Assembly (NCBI GenBank): GCA_013298625.1
Contig: JAAFIF010000028.1
Coordinates: 26,591 to 90,590 of the forward strand
DNA from: Myxococcales bacterium
Lineage (GTDB): Bacteria > Myxococcota_A > Polyangia > Polyangiales > Ga0077539
DNA: 64,000 nucleotides
Reading direction: 5' to 3'
This document shows, in pieces, positions 27,562 to 34,905 of the stretch. The notes under the pieces were generated by a model that had not been told where the DNA came from, made no database searches, and saw only the letters and a program-made list of their open reading frames with translations. Numbering within the stretch: position 1 is the stretch's first letter; the number at the start of each line of letters is the position of its first letter. The position numbers and the translations under genes were made by a program.

Positions 27562-28290
27562 ATGACCGAAGCGAGCTCTGTACACCCTGGACGAGCGTTG
27601 CCGTTGTCCCTCGTGGTGTTCGCCTTCAACGAAGCCCTCAACGTCCCGACGGTCTTGCCCGAGATCATCAGCTACCTGCGCGGACGCGGCGGTGAGTGGC
27701 AGCTCGTCTTCGTGGACGACGGCTCGACCGACGAGACCAACGCCAAGGTCCGCGAGGTCTTCGGCGACGACCCACGCTGCACGCTGGTCCGTCACGAGCG
27801 CAACATGGGCATCGGCGCCGCGCTCAAGTCCGGCCACCGCGCGGCCACCCAACAGTGGATGACCTTTCTGCCGTGCGACGGGCAGATCCCCGTCACCGAG
27901 CTCGACAAGCTCTGCGACGCAGCGGCGCGCGACGGCGTCCCGGTGGTGTTCAGCGTGTACCCGAACCGCGACGACGGGCTGCACCGCACGATCTTGTCCG
28001 CGGGCGTGCGCGCGTTGATCTACTCGGTGCACGGGGTGCGCATGCGCTCGGACGGGCCGTACCTCACGGATCGGTCGCTCTTCAAACCCGAGGTCCTCAA
28101 GCCCGACACGTTCTTTCTCAACTTCGAGTACCCGATTCGAGTCCTGCGCGACCGCGTGCGGTTCTCGACGGTCGAGGTCGAGTGCGTCGCGCGCCGCGCG
28201 GGACAGAGCAAGAGCACCGGGTGGAAGCGCATCGTCGGCGTGGCGAAAGACCTCGTTGATTTGAAGGTCCGGCTGCTCAAGGGGCAGTGA
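27562..28290 (+). CDS. family 2 glycosyltransferase
   Basis: A 242-residue GT-A fold enzyme like dolichyl/polyprenyl-phosphate sugar synthases. LSLVVFAFNEALNVPTVLPE is the N-terminal nucleotide-binding strand; VDDGSTDETN contains the first Asp motif. The NMGIGAALKSG segment is typical, and FLPCDGQIP holds the DxD-equivalent position (here CDGQ). The C-terminal FEYPIRVLRD and QSKSTGWKR segments match DPM1-like enzymes. It has no C-terminal membrane domain. It probably transfers a sugar to a lipid carrier at the inner membrane and is co-transcribed with the acyltransferase gene. Confidence 0.87.
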   Translation: MTEASSVHPGRALPLSLVVFAFNEALNVPTVLPEIISYLRGRGGEWQLVFVDDGSTDETNAKVREVFGDDPRCTLVRHERNMGIGAALKSGHRAATQQWMTFLPCDGQIPVTELDKLCDAAARDGVPVVFSVYPNRDDGLHRTILSAGVRALIYSVHGVRMRSDGPYLTDRSLFKPEVLKPDTFFLNFEYPIRVLRDRVRFSTVEVECVARRAGQSKSTGWKRIVGVAKDLVDLKVRLLKGQ

Positions 28291-28361
28291 GCCAGCGAGG
28301 GCGGGGGACGAAATCGGGACAGTGTTGAGCGTTCCGTGCGATCCTCCGCGGCGATCGTCGT

Positions 28362-29657
28362 ATGCAACTCGAGCCGGGCGTCGTCGTCGCAGAACACTAC
28401 CGGCTCGAAGAGCTCGTCGGCCGCGGAGGCATGGGCGCCGTGTGGCGCGCGACAGACCTGCGCTTGGGGCGCACCGTCGCCATGAAGGTCCTGCACACGG
28501 ACCTGCGCGACGATCCGTCGCTGCGAGAGCGCTTTCAACGCGAGGCGCGGCTGCTCGCGTCCATCGATCACCCCGCGATCGTCCCGATCTTTCACCTCGG
28601 CGTGATCGAGGACGGCCCGAAGCAGTGCCCGTGCATCGTGATGCCCTTCGTCCGTGGCAGGACGCTGGCTGAAGCGATCAAGAAGCAGGGCAAATTCTCG
28701 CTCGAACAAGCGATCCCGCTCATGCGCGCGCTGCTCGACGCGCTCTCCGTCGCGCACGCGATGGGCGTCGTGCACCGCGACCTCAAGCCGCAGAACATCG
28801 TGCTCGAAGACCGCGGCGGATCCACCGTCGTCCGCCTGCTCGATTTCGGGATCGCGAAGAACGTCACCGCCACCCCGACCGCCGGCAGCGTCATGGCCAC
28901 CCGCGCCGGAATGCTCCTCGGGACGCCCGAATACATGTCCCCCGAGCAAGTCCGCGACCCCTCGACGGTCGACGGACGCGCGGACCTCTGGGCGGTGGGC
29001 GTGATCCTGTTCGAGATGCTCACAGGGCAGGTTCCCTTCACCGGCAGCAACCAGGTCGAGATCATCGCCAAGGTCATGATGGCGACCCCGCGCCGCGCCA
29101 CCGAGGTCGACCCGTCGCTGCCCGTCGCCGTCGAGCCGCTCTTCGCGAAGCTCTTCGACCGCAACATCGACGGGCGATTTCGCACGGCGTTGCAGCTCTC
29201 CGAGGCCTTCGAGCCCCTGCTCGCGGGCCCCATGAAGACCGTCCCGTTCGCGTGGGACGGCGGCACCGTCGACCCCAGCGCGAAGAACCCGGGCGTCCTG
29301 TCGAAGTCCTTCGGCCCCATGCCCGCGCCCTCGATCTCCGAGCTGGCCAGCGCGCAGTCCGCCGTCACCGCCACGCCCATCACCCACACCAACAGCTACG
29401 ATTCGCCCGAAGTGAAATCCATGCCCGTGCTCGCCGAGGCCACCAAGGCCCCCGAGTACTTCGGCGCGGTCAGCTTCGGAGCCGTTCAGCAGAGCCCCTC
29501 GGCGCTCGCCGCCATCAACAAGCCCGCGACCATCGCAGGGCAAACGCCGGCGACCACCACGCAGAGCGGCAGGACGCTCACCATCGTCGCGCTGCTCGTC
29601 CCCGCGGCGTTCATCGTCGCGTGCGCGCTCACGATCTTCGCCTTCGCCCGCTGCTGA
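28362..29657 (+). CDS. Hanks-type Ser/Thr protein kinase with C-terminal membrane anchor
   Basis: A 431-residue kinase. The glycine loop LVGRGGMGAVWRATD (about 18-32), TVAMKVL lysine, VVHRDLKPQNIVL and LLDFGIAKN (about 160) are intact, as is GTPEYMSPEQ in the activation segment. A 140-residue Pro/Ala/Thr-rich linker leads to one transmembrane helix at the extreme C-terminus (TIVALLVPAAFIVACALTIF), leaving almost nothing outside, so the kinase is membrane-tethered without a sensor domain. The typical PknB-like arrangement would have PASTA or another extracellular domain. The downstream zinc-ribbon gene is convergent, 10 bp away. Confidence 0.9.
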   Translation: MQLEPGVVVAEHYRLEELVGRGGMGAVWRATDLRLGRTVAMKVLHTDLRDDPSLRERFQREARLLASIDHPAIVPIFHLGVIEDGPKQCPCIVMPFVRGRTLAEAIKKQGKFSLEQAIPLMRALLDALSVAHAMGVVHRDLKPQNIVLEDRGGSTVVRLLDFGIAKNVTATPTAGSVMATRAGMLLGTPEYMSPEQVRDPSTVDGRADLWAVGVILFEMLTGQVPFTGSNQVEIIAKVMMATPRRATEVDPSLPVAVEPLFAKLFDRNIDGRFRTALQLSEAFEPLLAGPMKTVPFAWDGGTVDPSAKNPGVLSKSFGPMPAPSISELASAQSAVTATPITHTNSYDSPEVKSMPVLAEATKAPEYFGAVSFGAVQQSPSALAAINKPATIAGQTPATTTQSGRTLTIVALLVPAAFIVACALTIFAFARC

Positions 29658-29667
29658 GCCCCGTCGC

Positions 29668-29934
29668 TCAGTCGCGCCGCTCGCGGTGCGTCATCGCGTC
29701 GAGCTCCCCCTCCGAGAGCTGCACCGCGCGCACGTTCGCAAGCACCTCCGTGTGCCCGCAGAGCAAGCAACGAACGACACCGTCGCGCACCTCGGTCTCG
29801 CACTTCTCGCAGCCCACGCAGCGCGTGCCCTCGTCCATCTCGCGCAATCGCTTGCGAGCGTCGTGCTTTCGCCACTGCCAGCCGGCGTACGCGATCAACG
29901 CGCTCAGCAGGTACACCGTCCCCTTGGTCAACAT
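29668..29934 (-). CDS. small membrane protein with zinc ribbon
   Basis: An 88-residue protein. An N-terminal transmembrane helix (GTVYLLSALIAYAGW) is followed by a basic stretch and a double CxxC cluster (CVGCEKC then CLLCGH) that should bind zinc. Function unknown. The start is very well placed for a leaderless mRNA: TATACT lies at 29941-29946 with only 6 nt to the ATG, and there is no Shine-Dalgarno. Confidence 0.65.
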   Translation of the reverse strand: MLTKGTVYLLSALIAYAGWQWRKHDARKRLREMDEGTRCVGCEKCETEVRDGVVRCLLCGHTEVLANVRAVQLSEGELDAMTHRERRD

Positions 29935-29991
29935 CGCGCGAGTATAGCAAACCCCTGCAAGTCGCCGGCGTTGGTGGTACCGCTCACCGCC

Positions 29992-31503
29992 GTGTCGGAC
30001 CTCCCCTCGCTCACCCCAGAGTCCGTGCGCGCCCTGCTGGCGTTGCTCGAGTCCATCGCGGACGACCGCGAGCGGCTCGCGGACCTCTCGCTCGAAGACC
30101 GCCGTCGACTCATGATCGCCGCGGGCCGCATCGCCCGCCCCGACCGCGACGAGGCCCGCAGCGTCGCCCGCGCGCTGCGAAAGAAAGAGCACGTTCAGAA
30201 GAAGAGCGCGATCGAAGCGCAGCTCGACTCGACAGGGATCCGGCAGCTTCGCGCGATGCCCGTGTTCGTCACGCCAGAGCCCAGCGCGCCGCTGCTCGGC
30301 GCCGGAGAGGACCGCGACGAAGAGCCCGACCGGCTGCTCGAAGCGCGCTGCTGCTACGTGTGCAAGAAGCGCTTCGAGACGCTGCATCACTTCTACGACC
30401 AGCTGTGCCCCGAGTGCGGCGAGTTCAATTTCACCAAGCGCACGCAGCGCGCGGACCTGCGCGGACGCACGGCGATCGTGACCGGCGGGCGCGTGAAGAT
30501 CGGCTATCAAGCGGCGATCTTGCTGCTCCGCTCAGGGGCGCGAGTGCTCGTGACGACGCGGTTTCCCAGGGACGCCGCCGAGCGGTTCGCCCGCGAGCCG
30601 GACTTCGCCGCGTGGAGCGACCGCGTCGTGGTCCACGGCCTCGACCTTCGACACACGCCCTCGGTCGAGACGTTTGCGCACCACGTGCTGCAAACGGAGC
30701 CGCGACTTGATTTCGTGATCCATAATGCCTGCCAGACCGTGCGTCGCCCCGCGGGCTTCTACGCGCACTTGATCGAGCGCGAGCTCGAGGGCCCGAAGGC
30801 CGCGGACGCCCACGTACGCCCGCTGCTCGCCGCGCACGAGGCGCTGCGACACGAGCACGCGCTGGCCAGGCTCGGCGCGTTCGACCCCGCCGTGGGGCTC
30901 ACCGACGCGCCGGCGCTCTCGCAGCTCGCGCTGCTGTCGGAAGACACGCTCCGTGGAGGGGCCATCTTTCCGGACGGGCAGCTCGATCAGGACCTGCAGC
31001 AAGTGGATCGACGCGAGCACAACAGCTGGCGCATGCGGATGCACGAGGTGCCCACGGTCGAGCTGCTCGAGGTGCAGCTCGTCAACGCCGTCGCGCCGTT
31101 CGTCCTCAACGCGCGGCTCAAATCACTGATGCTGAAGAGCCCCGAGCGGGACAAGCACATCGTCAACGTGTCCGCGGTCGAAGGGCAGTTCTACCGCGAG
31201 CACAAGACCGACAAGCACCCGCACACCAACATGGCCAAAGCGGCGCTCAACATGATGACCCGCACCAGCGCGCGCGACTACGCCCGCGACGGAATCCACA
31301 TGAACGCCGTCGACACCGGCTGGGTCACCGACGAAGACCCCGGCCACATCGCCGAGAAGAAGCGCGAAGTGCACGGGTTTCACCCGCCCCTCGACATCGT
31401 CGACGGCGCCGCCCGCATCGTGGACCCCATCATCCACGGCGCGAACACCGGCGAGCATTTTTATGGGCTCTTTTTCAAGGACTACCGCGCCGTCCCCTGG
31501 TGA
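29992..31503 (+). CDS. zinc-ribbon short-chain dehydrogenase/reductase
   Basis: A 503-residue protein. After a helical N-terminal 110 residues comes a zinc ribbon (CCYVCKKRF then LCPECGEFN), followed directly by an SDR Rossmann domain: AIVTGGRVKIGYQAAILL, LDFVIHNACQT and VNVSAVEG. At the catalytic position the sequence is HTNMAKAALNMMTR, so the Lys is kept but the usual Tyr four residues before it is a Thr. The substrate and even catalysis are therefore uncertain. GTG 29992 is chosen; another GTG is at 29974. It is divergent from the small zinc-ribbon membrane protein. Confidence 0.8.
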   Translation: MSDLPSLTPESVRALLALLESIADDRERLADLSLEDRRRLMIAAGRIARPDRDEARSVARALRKKEHVQKKSAIEAQLDSTGIRQLRAMPVFVTPEPSAPLLGAGEDRDEEPDRLLEARCCYVCKKRFETLHHFYDQLCPECGEFNFTKRTQRADLRGRTAIVTGGRVKIGYQAAILLLRSGARVLVTTRFPRDAAERFAREPDFAAWSDRVVVHGLDLRHTPSVETFAHHVLQTEPRLDFVIHNACQTVRRPAGFYAHLIERELEGPKAADAHVRPLLAAHEALRHEHALARLGAFDPAVGLTDAPALSQLALLSEDTLRGGAIFPDGQLDQDLQQVDRREHNSWRMRMHEVPTVELLEVQLVNAVAPFVLNARLKSLMLKSPERDKHIVNVSAVEGQFYREHKTDKHPHTNMAKAALNMMTRTSARDYARDGIHMNAVDTGWVTDEDPGHIAEKKREVHGFHPPLDIVDGAARIVDPIIHGANTGEHFYGLFFKDYRAVPW

Positions 31504-31524
31504 AGCGAGAAGCGCGGTCCCCGC

Positions 31525-32082
31525 TCAGCCGACGCTCTTGCGCAGCTCGCTCGCCGCCTCGCGCGTCGCGCTCTCGTCGGCGATGTCCTCGATGCGACGC
31601 AGCCGCTGCTGCAACAGCGGCTTGTGCCGCGGCGGCTTGCGCAAGAAGCTCTTGCGCAGCTTCTCGATCGCCTCGCGCACCCGCCCTTCGTCGCGGTGCT
31701 CGAGCAGCTGAAGCCAGCCCTCTTGATCGTCCTCTTCGAGCGCGTAGCCCGCGTAGAAGAACGCCTCAGCCGCATCGGTGATCGCGTGCGACCCCTGCGC
31801 CTTCAGCAAGCGCGCGTGCATCTCTTCGAGCGAGTACTTCTTGGCCATCTTGCGCACGGGCTTCGCGTCGCCGTCGGCGCTCGGCTCAGCGGGCGCGGGC
31901 GCGACAGCGTCCACGATCACCCGCGGCAGCGGCTCGGGTTCGACCGCTTTCTTCAGCGCTTCGAGGGCGCCAGGCTTCGCTTCGACGGCGTCGCCGATGC
32001 GCGCCTTCTTCGCCTTCGTGGGCGAGTCGGCATGATAGGTCTGTGTTCGCGTACGATTTCCGCGACGACGGTCACGTTGCAT
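31525..32082 (-). CDS. hypothetical protein, charged and helical
   Basis: A 185-residue protein of unknown function. The N-terminal 80 residues are basic and low-complexity (RDRRRGNRTRTQTYHADS). The C-terminal half is a compact helical domain beginning MAKKYSLEEMHARLLKAQGSH, with AAEAFFYAGYALEEDDQEGW, suggestive of a TPR-like helix pair. The downstream gene is the zinc-ribbon SDR on the opposite strand. ATG 32080-32082 is the longest sensible start; the internal MAKKYS is an alternative. Confidence 0.5.
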   Translation of the reverse strand: MQRDRRRGNRTRTQTYHADSPTKAKKARIGDAVEAKPGALEALKKAVEPEPLPRVIVDAVAPAPAEPSADGDAKPVRKMAKKYSLEEMHARLLKAQGSHAITDAAEAFFYAGYALEEDDQEGWLQLLEHRDEGRVREAIEKLRKSFLRKPPRHKPLLQQRLRRIEDIADESATREAASELRKSVG

Positions 32083-32293
32083 GAGTGACGCTCCGGGCTT
32101 CGGTGCAGAGAGACAGTGCTCGCGCGAAGCAACGAGGCTCACGAGTGTAGCCGGTCCCGCGAAATGCAAGCACCCAAACTGCGAGCCCGCTCCGCGCCCA
32201 CAGCGAAGCGGCAGGGCTCGCACCGCGGTTTGCCGCGTCGCGTCATACGCGCTATGAAGTTCAATCACGATGGCCATGACGAGAGGAGTCGCG

Positions 32294-32950
32294 ATGTCGA
32301 GCCCCGCGCAGCATGCGCCCCCCGAAGTGCGCGTGATCTTCGAGCCCAAGGACGGCAGCACGCCGATCACGATCCGATCGATCCGCCCCGATGACCGCGA
32401 AGAGCTGCGCGACGGGTTTCGCAAGCTCTCGCCGATCTCGCGGTATCAGCGGTTCTTCTCAGAGATCCAAGAGCTCACCGAGCAGCAGCTCGACTACCTC
32501 ACGCAGGTGGACGGGGTGAACCACGTGGCGCTGGTGGCGAGCGTTCCGACCGCGGATTTGCGGCTCGAACGGGGCTTAGGGGTCGCGCGCTTCGTGCGCC
32601 TGAAGGACGAGCACGACGTCGCAGAGGTCGCGCTCACCGTGAGCGACGAGGCGCAGCACAAGGGCATCGGCTCGGCGCTGTTGACGGCGCTCACCGCCGC
32701 CGCGCGCCACAGCGGGATCCATCGATTTCGCATGCAAGTGCTCGCGATCAACAGCTCGATGATCGGGCTGCTCAAGCACTGCGGCGCCGTCGAGATCCCC
32801 AGCGACGAGAGCGACGTGCGCGTCTTCGAGATCCCCCTGACGTACGAGGGCTGCGAGGCCACCGCGGCGCACGCCGAGCGCGGCTGGATCGGCGCGATCG
32901 AAGCCCTCGGACGCTCGCTCACGGCGAAGGCGAAGCTGGACTCGCAGTGA
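32294..32950 (+). CDS. GNAT-family N-acetyltransferase
   Basis: A 218-residue acetyltransferase. IRSIRPDDREELRDGFRKLS is the typical start of a GNAT fold of the kind also found fused to acetyl-CoA synthetase-like proteins. The acetyl-CoA loop reads DEAQHKGIGSALLTAL (about 123-138). ATG 32294 has a good GAGGAG 5 nt upstream, so the upstream in-frame ATGs are not used. The substrate (protein lysine or a small amine) is unknown. Its stop overlaps the GTG start of the next gene by 4 nt. Confidence 0.85.
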   Translation: MSSPAQHAPPEVRVIFEPKDGSTPITIRSIRPDDREELRDGFRKLSPISRYQRFFSEIQELTEQQLDYLTQVDGVNHVALVASVPTADLRLERGLGVARFVRLKDEHDVAEVALTVSDEAQHKGIGSALLTALTAAARHSGIHRFRMQVLAINSSMIGLLKHCGAVEIPSDESDVRVFEIPLTYEGCEATAAHAERGWIGAIEALGRSLTAKAKLDSQ

Positions 32951-33246
32951 AGATCGAGCTGTCGTTCGAGCACGCCCTGCCGATCGAGACCGTGCGCGAG
33001 CGGCTCGACGCGCGCGCGCGCTACTGGGCCGAGAAGAAGCCCGCCCTCGGGATCGCGGGCGCGTACCGATGGGTGAGCCCCGCGCGCGCCGAAGGGGCCG
33101 CGCGCGGAGGAAAGGGCTGGGTCGAAATCACCGAGGCTCAGGTGCGGCTCGGCGGAGAGCTGCCCTTCTTCGCCCGGCCTTTTCGCGGGCGAATCGAGGC
33201 CTTCTTGCGCGACGAAGCGACCGCGGTGCTCTCTTCGCCGGCCTGA
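32947..33246 (+). CDS. polyhydroxyalkanoic acid system family protein
   Basis: A 99-residue protein resembling the PHA_gran_rgn family: MKIELSFEHALPIETVRERL at the start and a central GAYRWVSP, ending with a hydrophobic strand and FLRDEATAVL. Family members are found near PHA synthesis genes but their biochemical role is not firmly established. The GTG start overlaps the stop of the acetyltransferase gene (GTGA), so the two are translationally coupled. Its 3' end overlaps the 3' end of mutY on the opposite strand by 109 bp. Confidence 0.65.
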   Translation: MKIELSFEHALPIETVRERLDARARYWAEKKPALGIAGAYRWVSPARAEGAARGGKGWVEITEAQVRLGGELPFFARPFRGRIEAFLRDEATAVLSSPA

Positions 33247-34262
33247 GCGACGGCGTCGAGGATCACCCGCGTGACCTTCGGGATCGCGAGCGCGTCCAGC
33301 GAGTCGAGCGCGACGAACGAGCCTTCGCGCGCGGGAGCAGCGTCGTCGATGAAGCTCGCGGCGCGCACGGTGATCTGCATGCGCGCGTGGGTGAGCACGT
33401 GCACGACCTCGGCGATCACGGGGCCGTCGCGCAGCCCGTCGAGCGCCGCACCGTCGAGCGCGAGCGGCGGAACGAGCATGCCCTTCCACCGATCGAGGTG
33501 CGCCGGCGGAGGCCCGAGCCAAAAGGCTCCGCGCTCGTCTCGGACGACCAGGGCCGTCCAGCGCTCGGCGCGCGGCGCTTTCTTCGGCGGCTTCTCGGGG
33601 TAGCGCTCGGGCTCGGCCGCGGCGGACGCCGCGCAGTGCGCGCGCACGGGGCAGAGCAGACACCGCGGCGAGGCGGGGGTGCACACCGTCGCGCCGAGCT
33701 CCATGAGCGATTGGTTGACGTCGCCGGCGCGGGGGTCTCGAGCGAAGGCGCGCGCGAGGTCCCACAGTGATTTTCGCTGTGTTTTTGCTCGCGGATCGCC
33801 GGGCATCGCGGCGAGGCGAGAGAGCACTCGCTCGACGTTTCCGTCGAGGACGGGCTCGCGCAGGTCGAAGGCGATCGAGGCGATGGCGCCCGCGGTGTAG
33901 TCCCCCACGCCGGGGATCTTCTTGAGCGCGTCGATGTCCGCGGGCAGCGCGCCGTTGTGCTCGCGCACGACGTGCTTGGCGCCCGCGTGCAGCATGCGCG
34001 CGCGGCGGTAGTAGCCGAGGCCGGACCAGAGCGCGAGGACGTCGGCCTCGGGGGCTTCAGCGAGCGCCCTGACGCCCTCGAAGCGCGCGAGAAACCGCTG
34101 AAAATACGGGATCACCGTCTCGACCCGCGTCTGCTGAAGCATCACTTCGCTGACCCAGATCGCGTACGGGTCCTTCGTCTCTCGCCACGGCATGGCGCGC
34201 TTGTGCGCGTCGTAGTGCGCGAGCAGCAGCGCCCGCGCCTCGGCGATCGAGCGCTCGCTCAT
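33138..34262 (-). CDS. mutY: A/G-specific adenine glycosylase
   Basis: A 374-residue base-excision repair enzyme that removes adenine mispaired with 8-oxoguanine. Visible features: VSEVMLQQTRVETVIPYF with the catalytic Glu, helix-hairpin-helix KKIPGVGDYTAGAIASI with the following catalytic Asp in VLDGNVERVLSR, and the 4Fe-4S cluster C-x6-C-x2-C-x5-C (CTPASPRCLLCPVRAHC). A C-terminal NUDIX-like 8-oxoG recognition domain (TALVVRDERGAFWLGPPP) is present. ATG 34260-34262 precedes MSERSIAEARALL. The last 30 or so residues are basic, low-complexity and antisense to the PHA-family gene. Confidence 0.95.
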   Translation of the reverse strand: MSERSIAEARALLLAHYDAHKRAMPWRETKDPYAIWVSEVMLQQTRVETVIPYFQRFLARFEGVRALAEAPEADVLALWSGLGYYRRARMLHAGAKHVVREHNGALPADIDALKKIPGVGDYTAGAIASIAFDLREPVLDGNVERVLSRLAAMPGDPRAKTQRKSLWDLARAFARDPRAGDVNQSLMELGATVCTPASPRCLLCPVRAHCAASAAAEPERYPEKPPKKAPRAERWTALVVRDERGAFWLGPPPAHLDRWKGMLVPPLALDGAALDGLRDGPVIAEVVHVLTHARMQITVRAASFIDDAAPAREGSFVALDSLDALAIPKVTRVILDAVAQAGEESTAVASSRKKASIRPRKGRAKKGSSPPSRT

Positions 34263-34311
34263 CAATGGGGAACCGTCTGTGTGCACCGAGCGTATGATGC
34301 CCCCGGTTACC

Positions 34312-34842
34312 ATGGCGTCGCCCTCTCGTCGCTCGATCATCATCGCCGCGCTCGCGCTCGCTTCACAGGGCTGCGTGATGAGCGCGGTCATGCCTGGGCT
34401 CATCGAAGCGCCGCAGATTCAGGCGCGCGCGGTGCAGTTTCTCGGCGCCAACGCGGGCACGGCGACGATGCGCGTCGAGCTGGTCGGGTACAACCCCAAC
34501 TCGTTTGCGCTGTACGCGGCGAACCTGCGCGCTGAGATCTCGGTCAACGGACGCAGCGTGGGGACGGTGGACGCGACGTTCTCGCAGGTGCTCCCCGCGA
34601 GGAGGCCGCTGGTGGTGCTCGTCGAGGTCAACGTCTCGCGCATGGGCGGCGCGATCAGCGGCCCGGTGCGAGTGTCTCCGTCGTGGGGCGGCTCGGGGGG
34701 ACCGATGGTGATCGAGGGCGCGCCGCAGGCGCTGCCGTTTCGCGTGGACGGCGCCCTCTCGTTTCGCAGCCGCTACGGCGACGTGAGCGTCCCGTGGGGC
34801 TTTCAAGGCGCGGCGCAGTCGAGCGTGTTCGCGAGCTGGTGA
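34312..34842 (+). CDS. LEA14/WHy-type lipoprotein
   Basis: A 176-residue protein. The signal peptide ends with LASQGC, a lipobox. The following domain (ATMRVELVGYNPNSFALYAANLRAEISVNG and LVVLVEVNVSRMGG) matches the water-stress/hypersensitive response (LEA14-like) fibronectin-like fold, where NPNSFAL is the usual signature. Such proteins are thought to bind or protect envelope components; the role is unproven. The ATG is 13 nt after TATGAT, a -10-like box. It is divergent from mutY. Confidence 0.75.
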   Translation: MASPSRRSIIIAALALASQGCVMSAVMPGLIEAPQIQARAVQFLGANAGTATMRVELVGYNPNSFALYAANLRAEISVNGRSVGTVDATFSQVLPARRPLVVLVEVNVSRMGGAISGPVRVSPSWGGSGGPMVIEGAPQALPFRVDGALSFRSRYGDVSVPWGFQGAAQSSVFASW

Positions 34843-34905
34843 GCGCGCGGCGCGCCCCGCCCGAAGCGACGCGTCAGCGCCCCGTCTCACGCCCCCAGCG
34901 GACCG

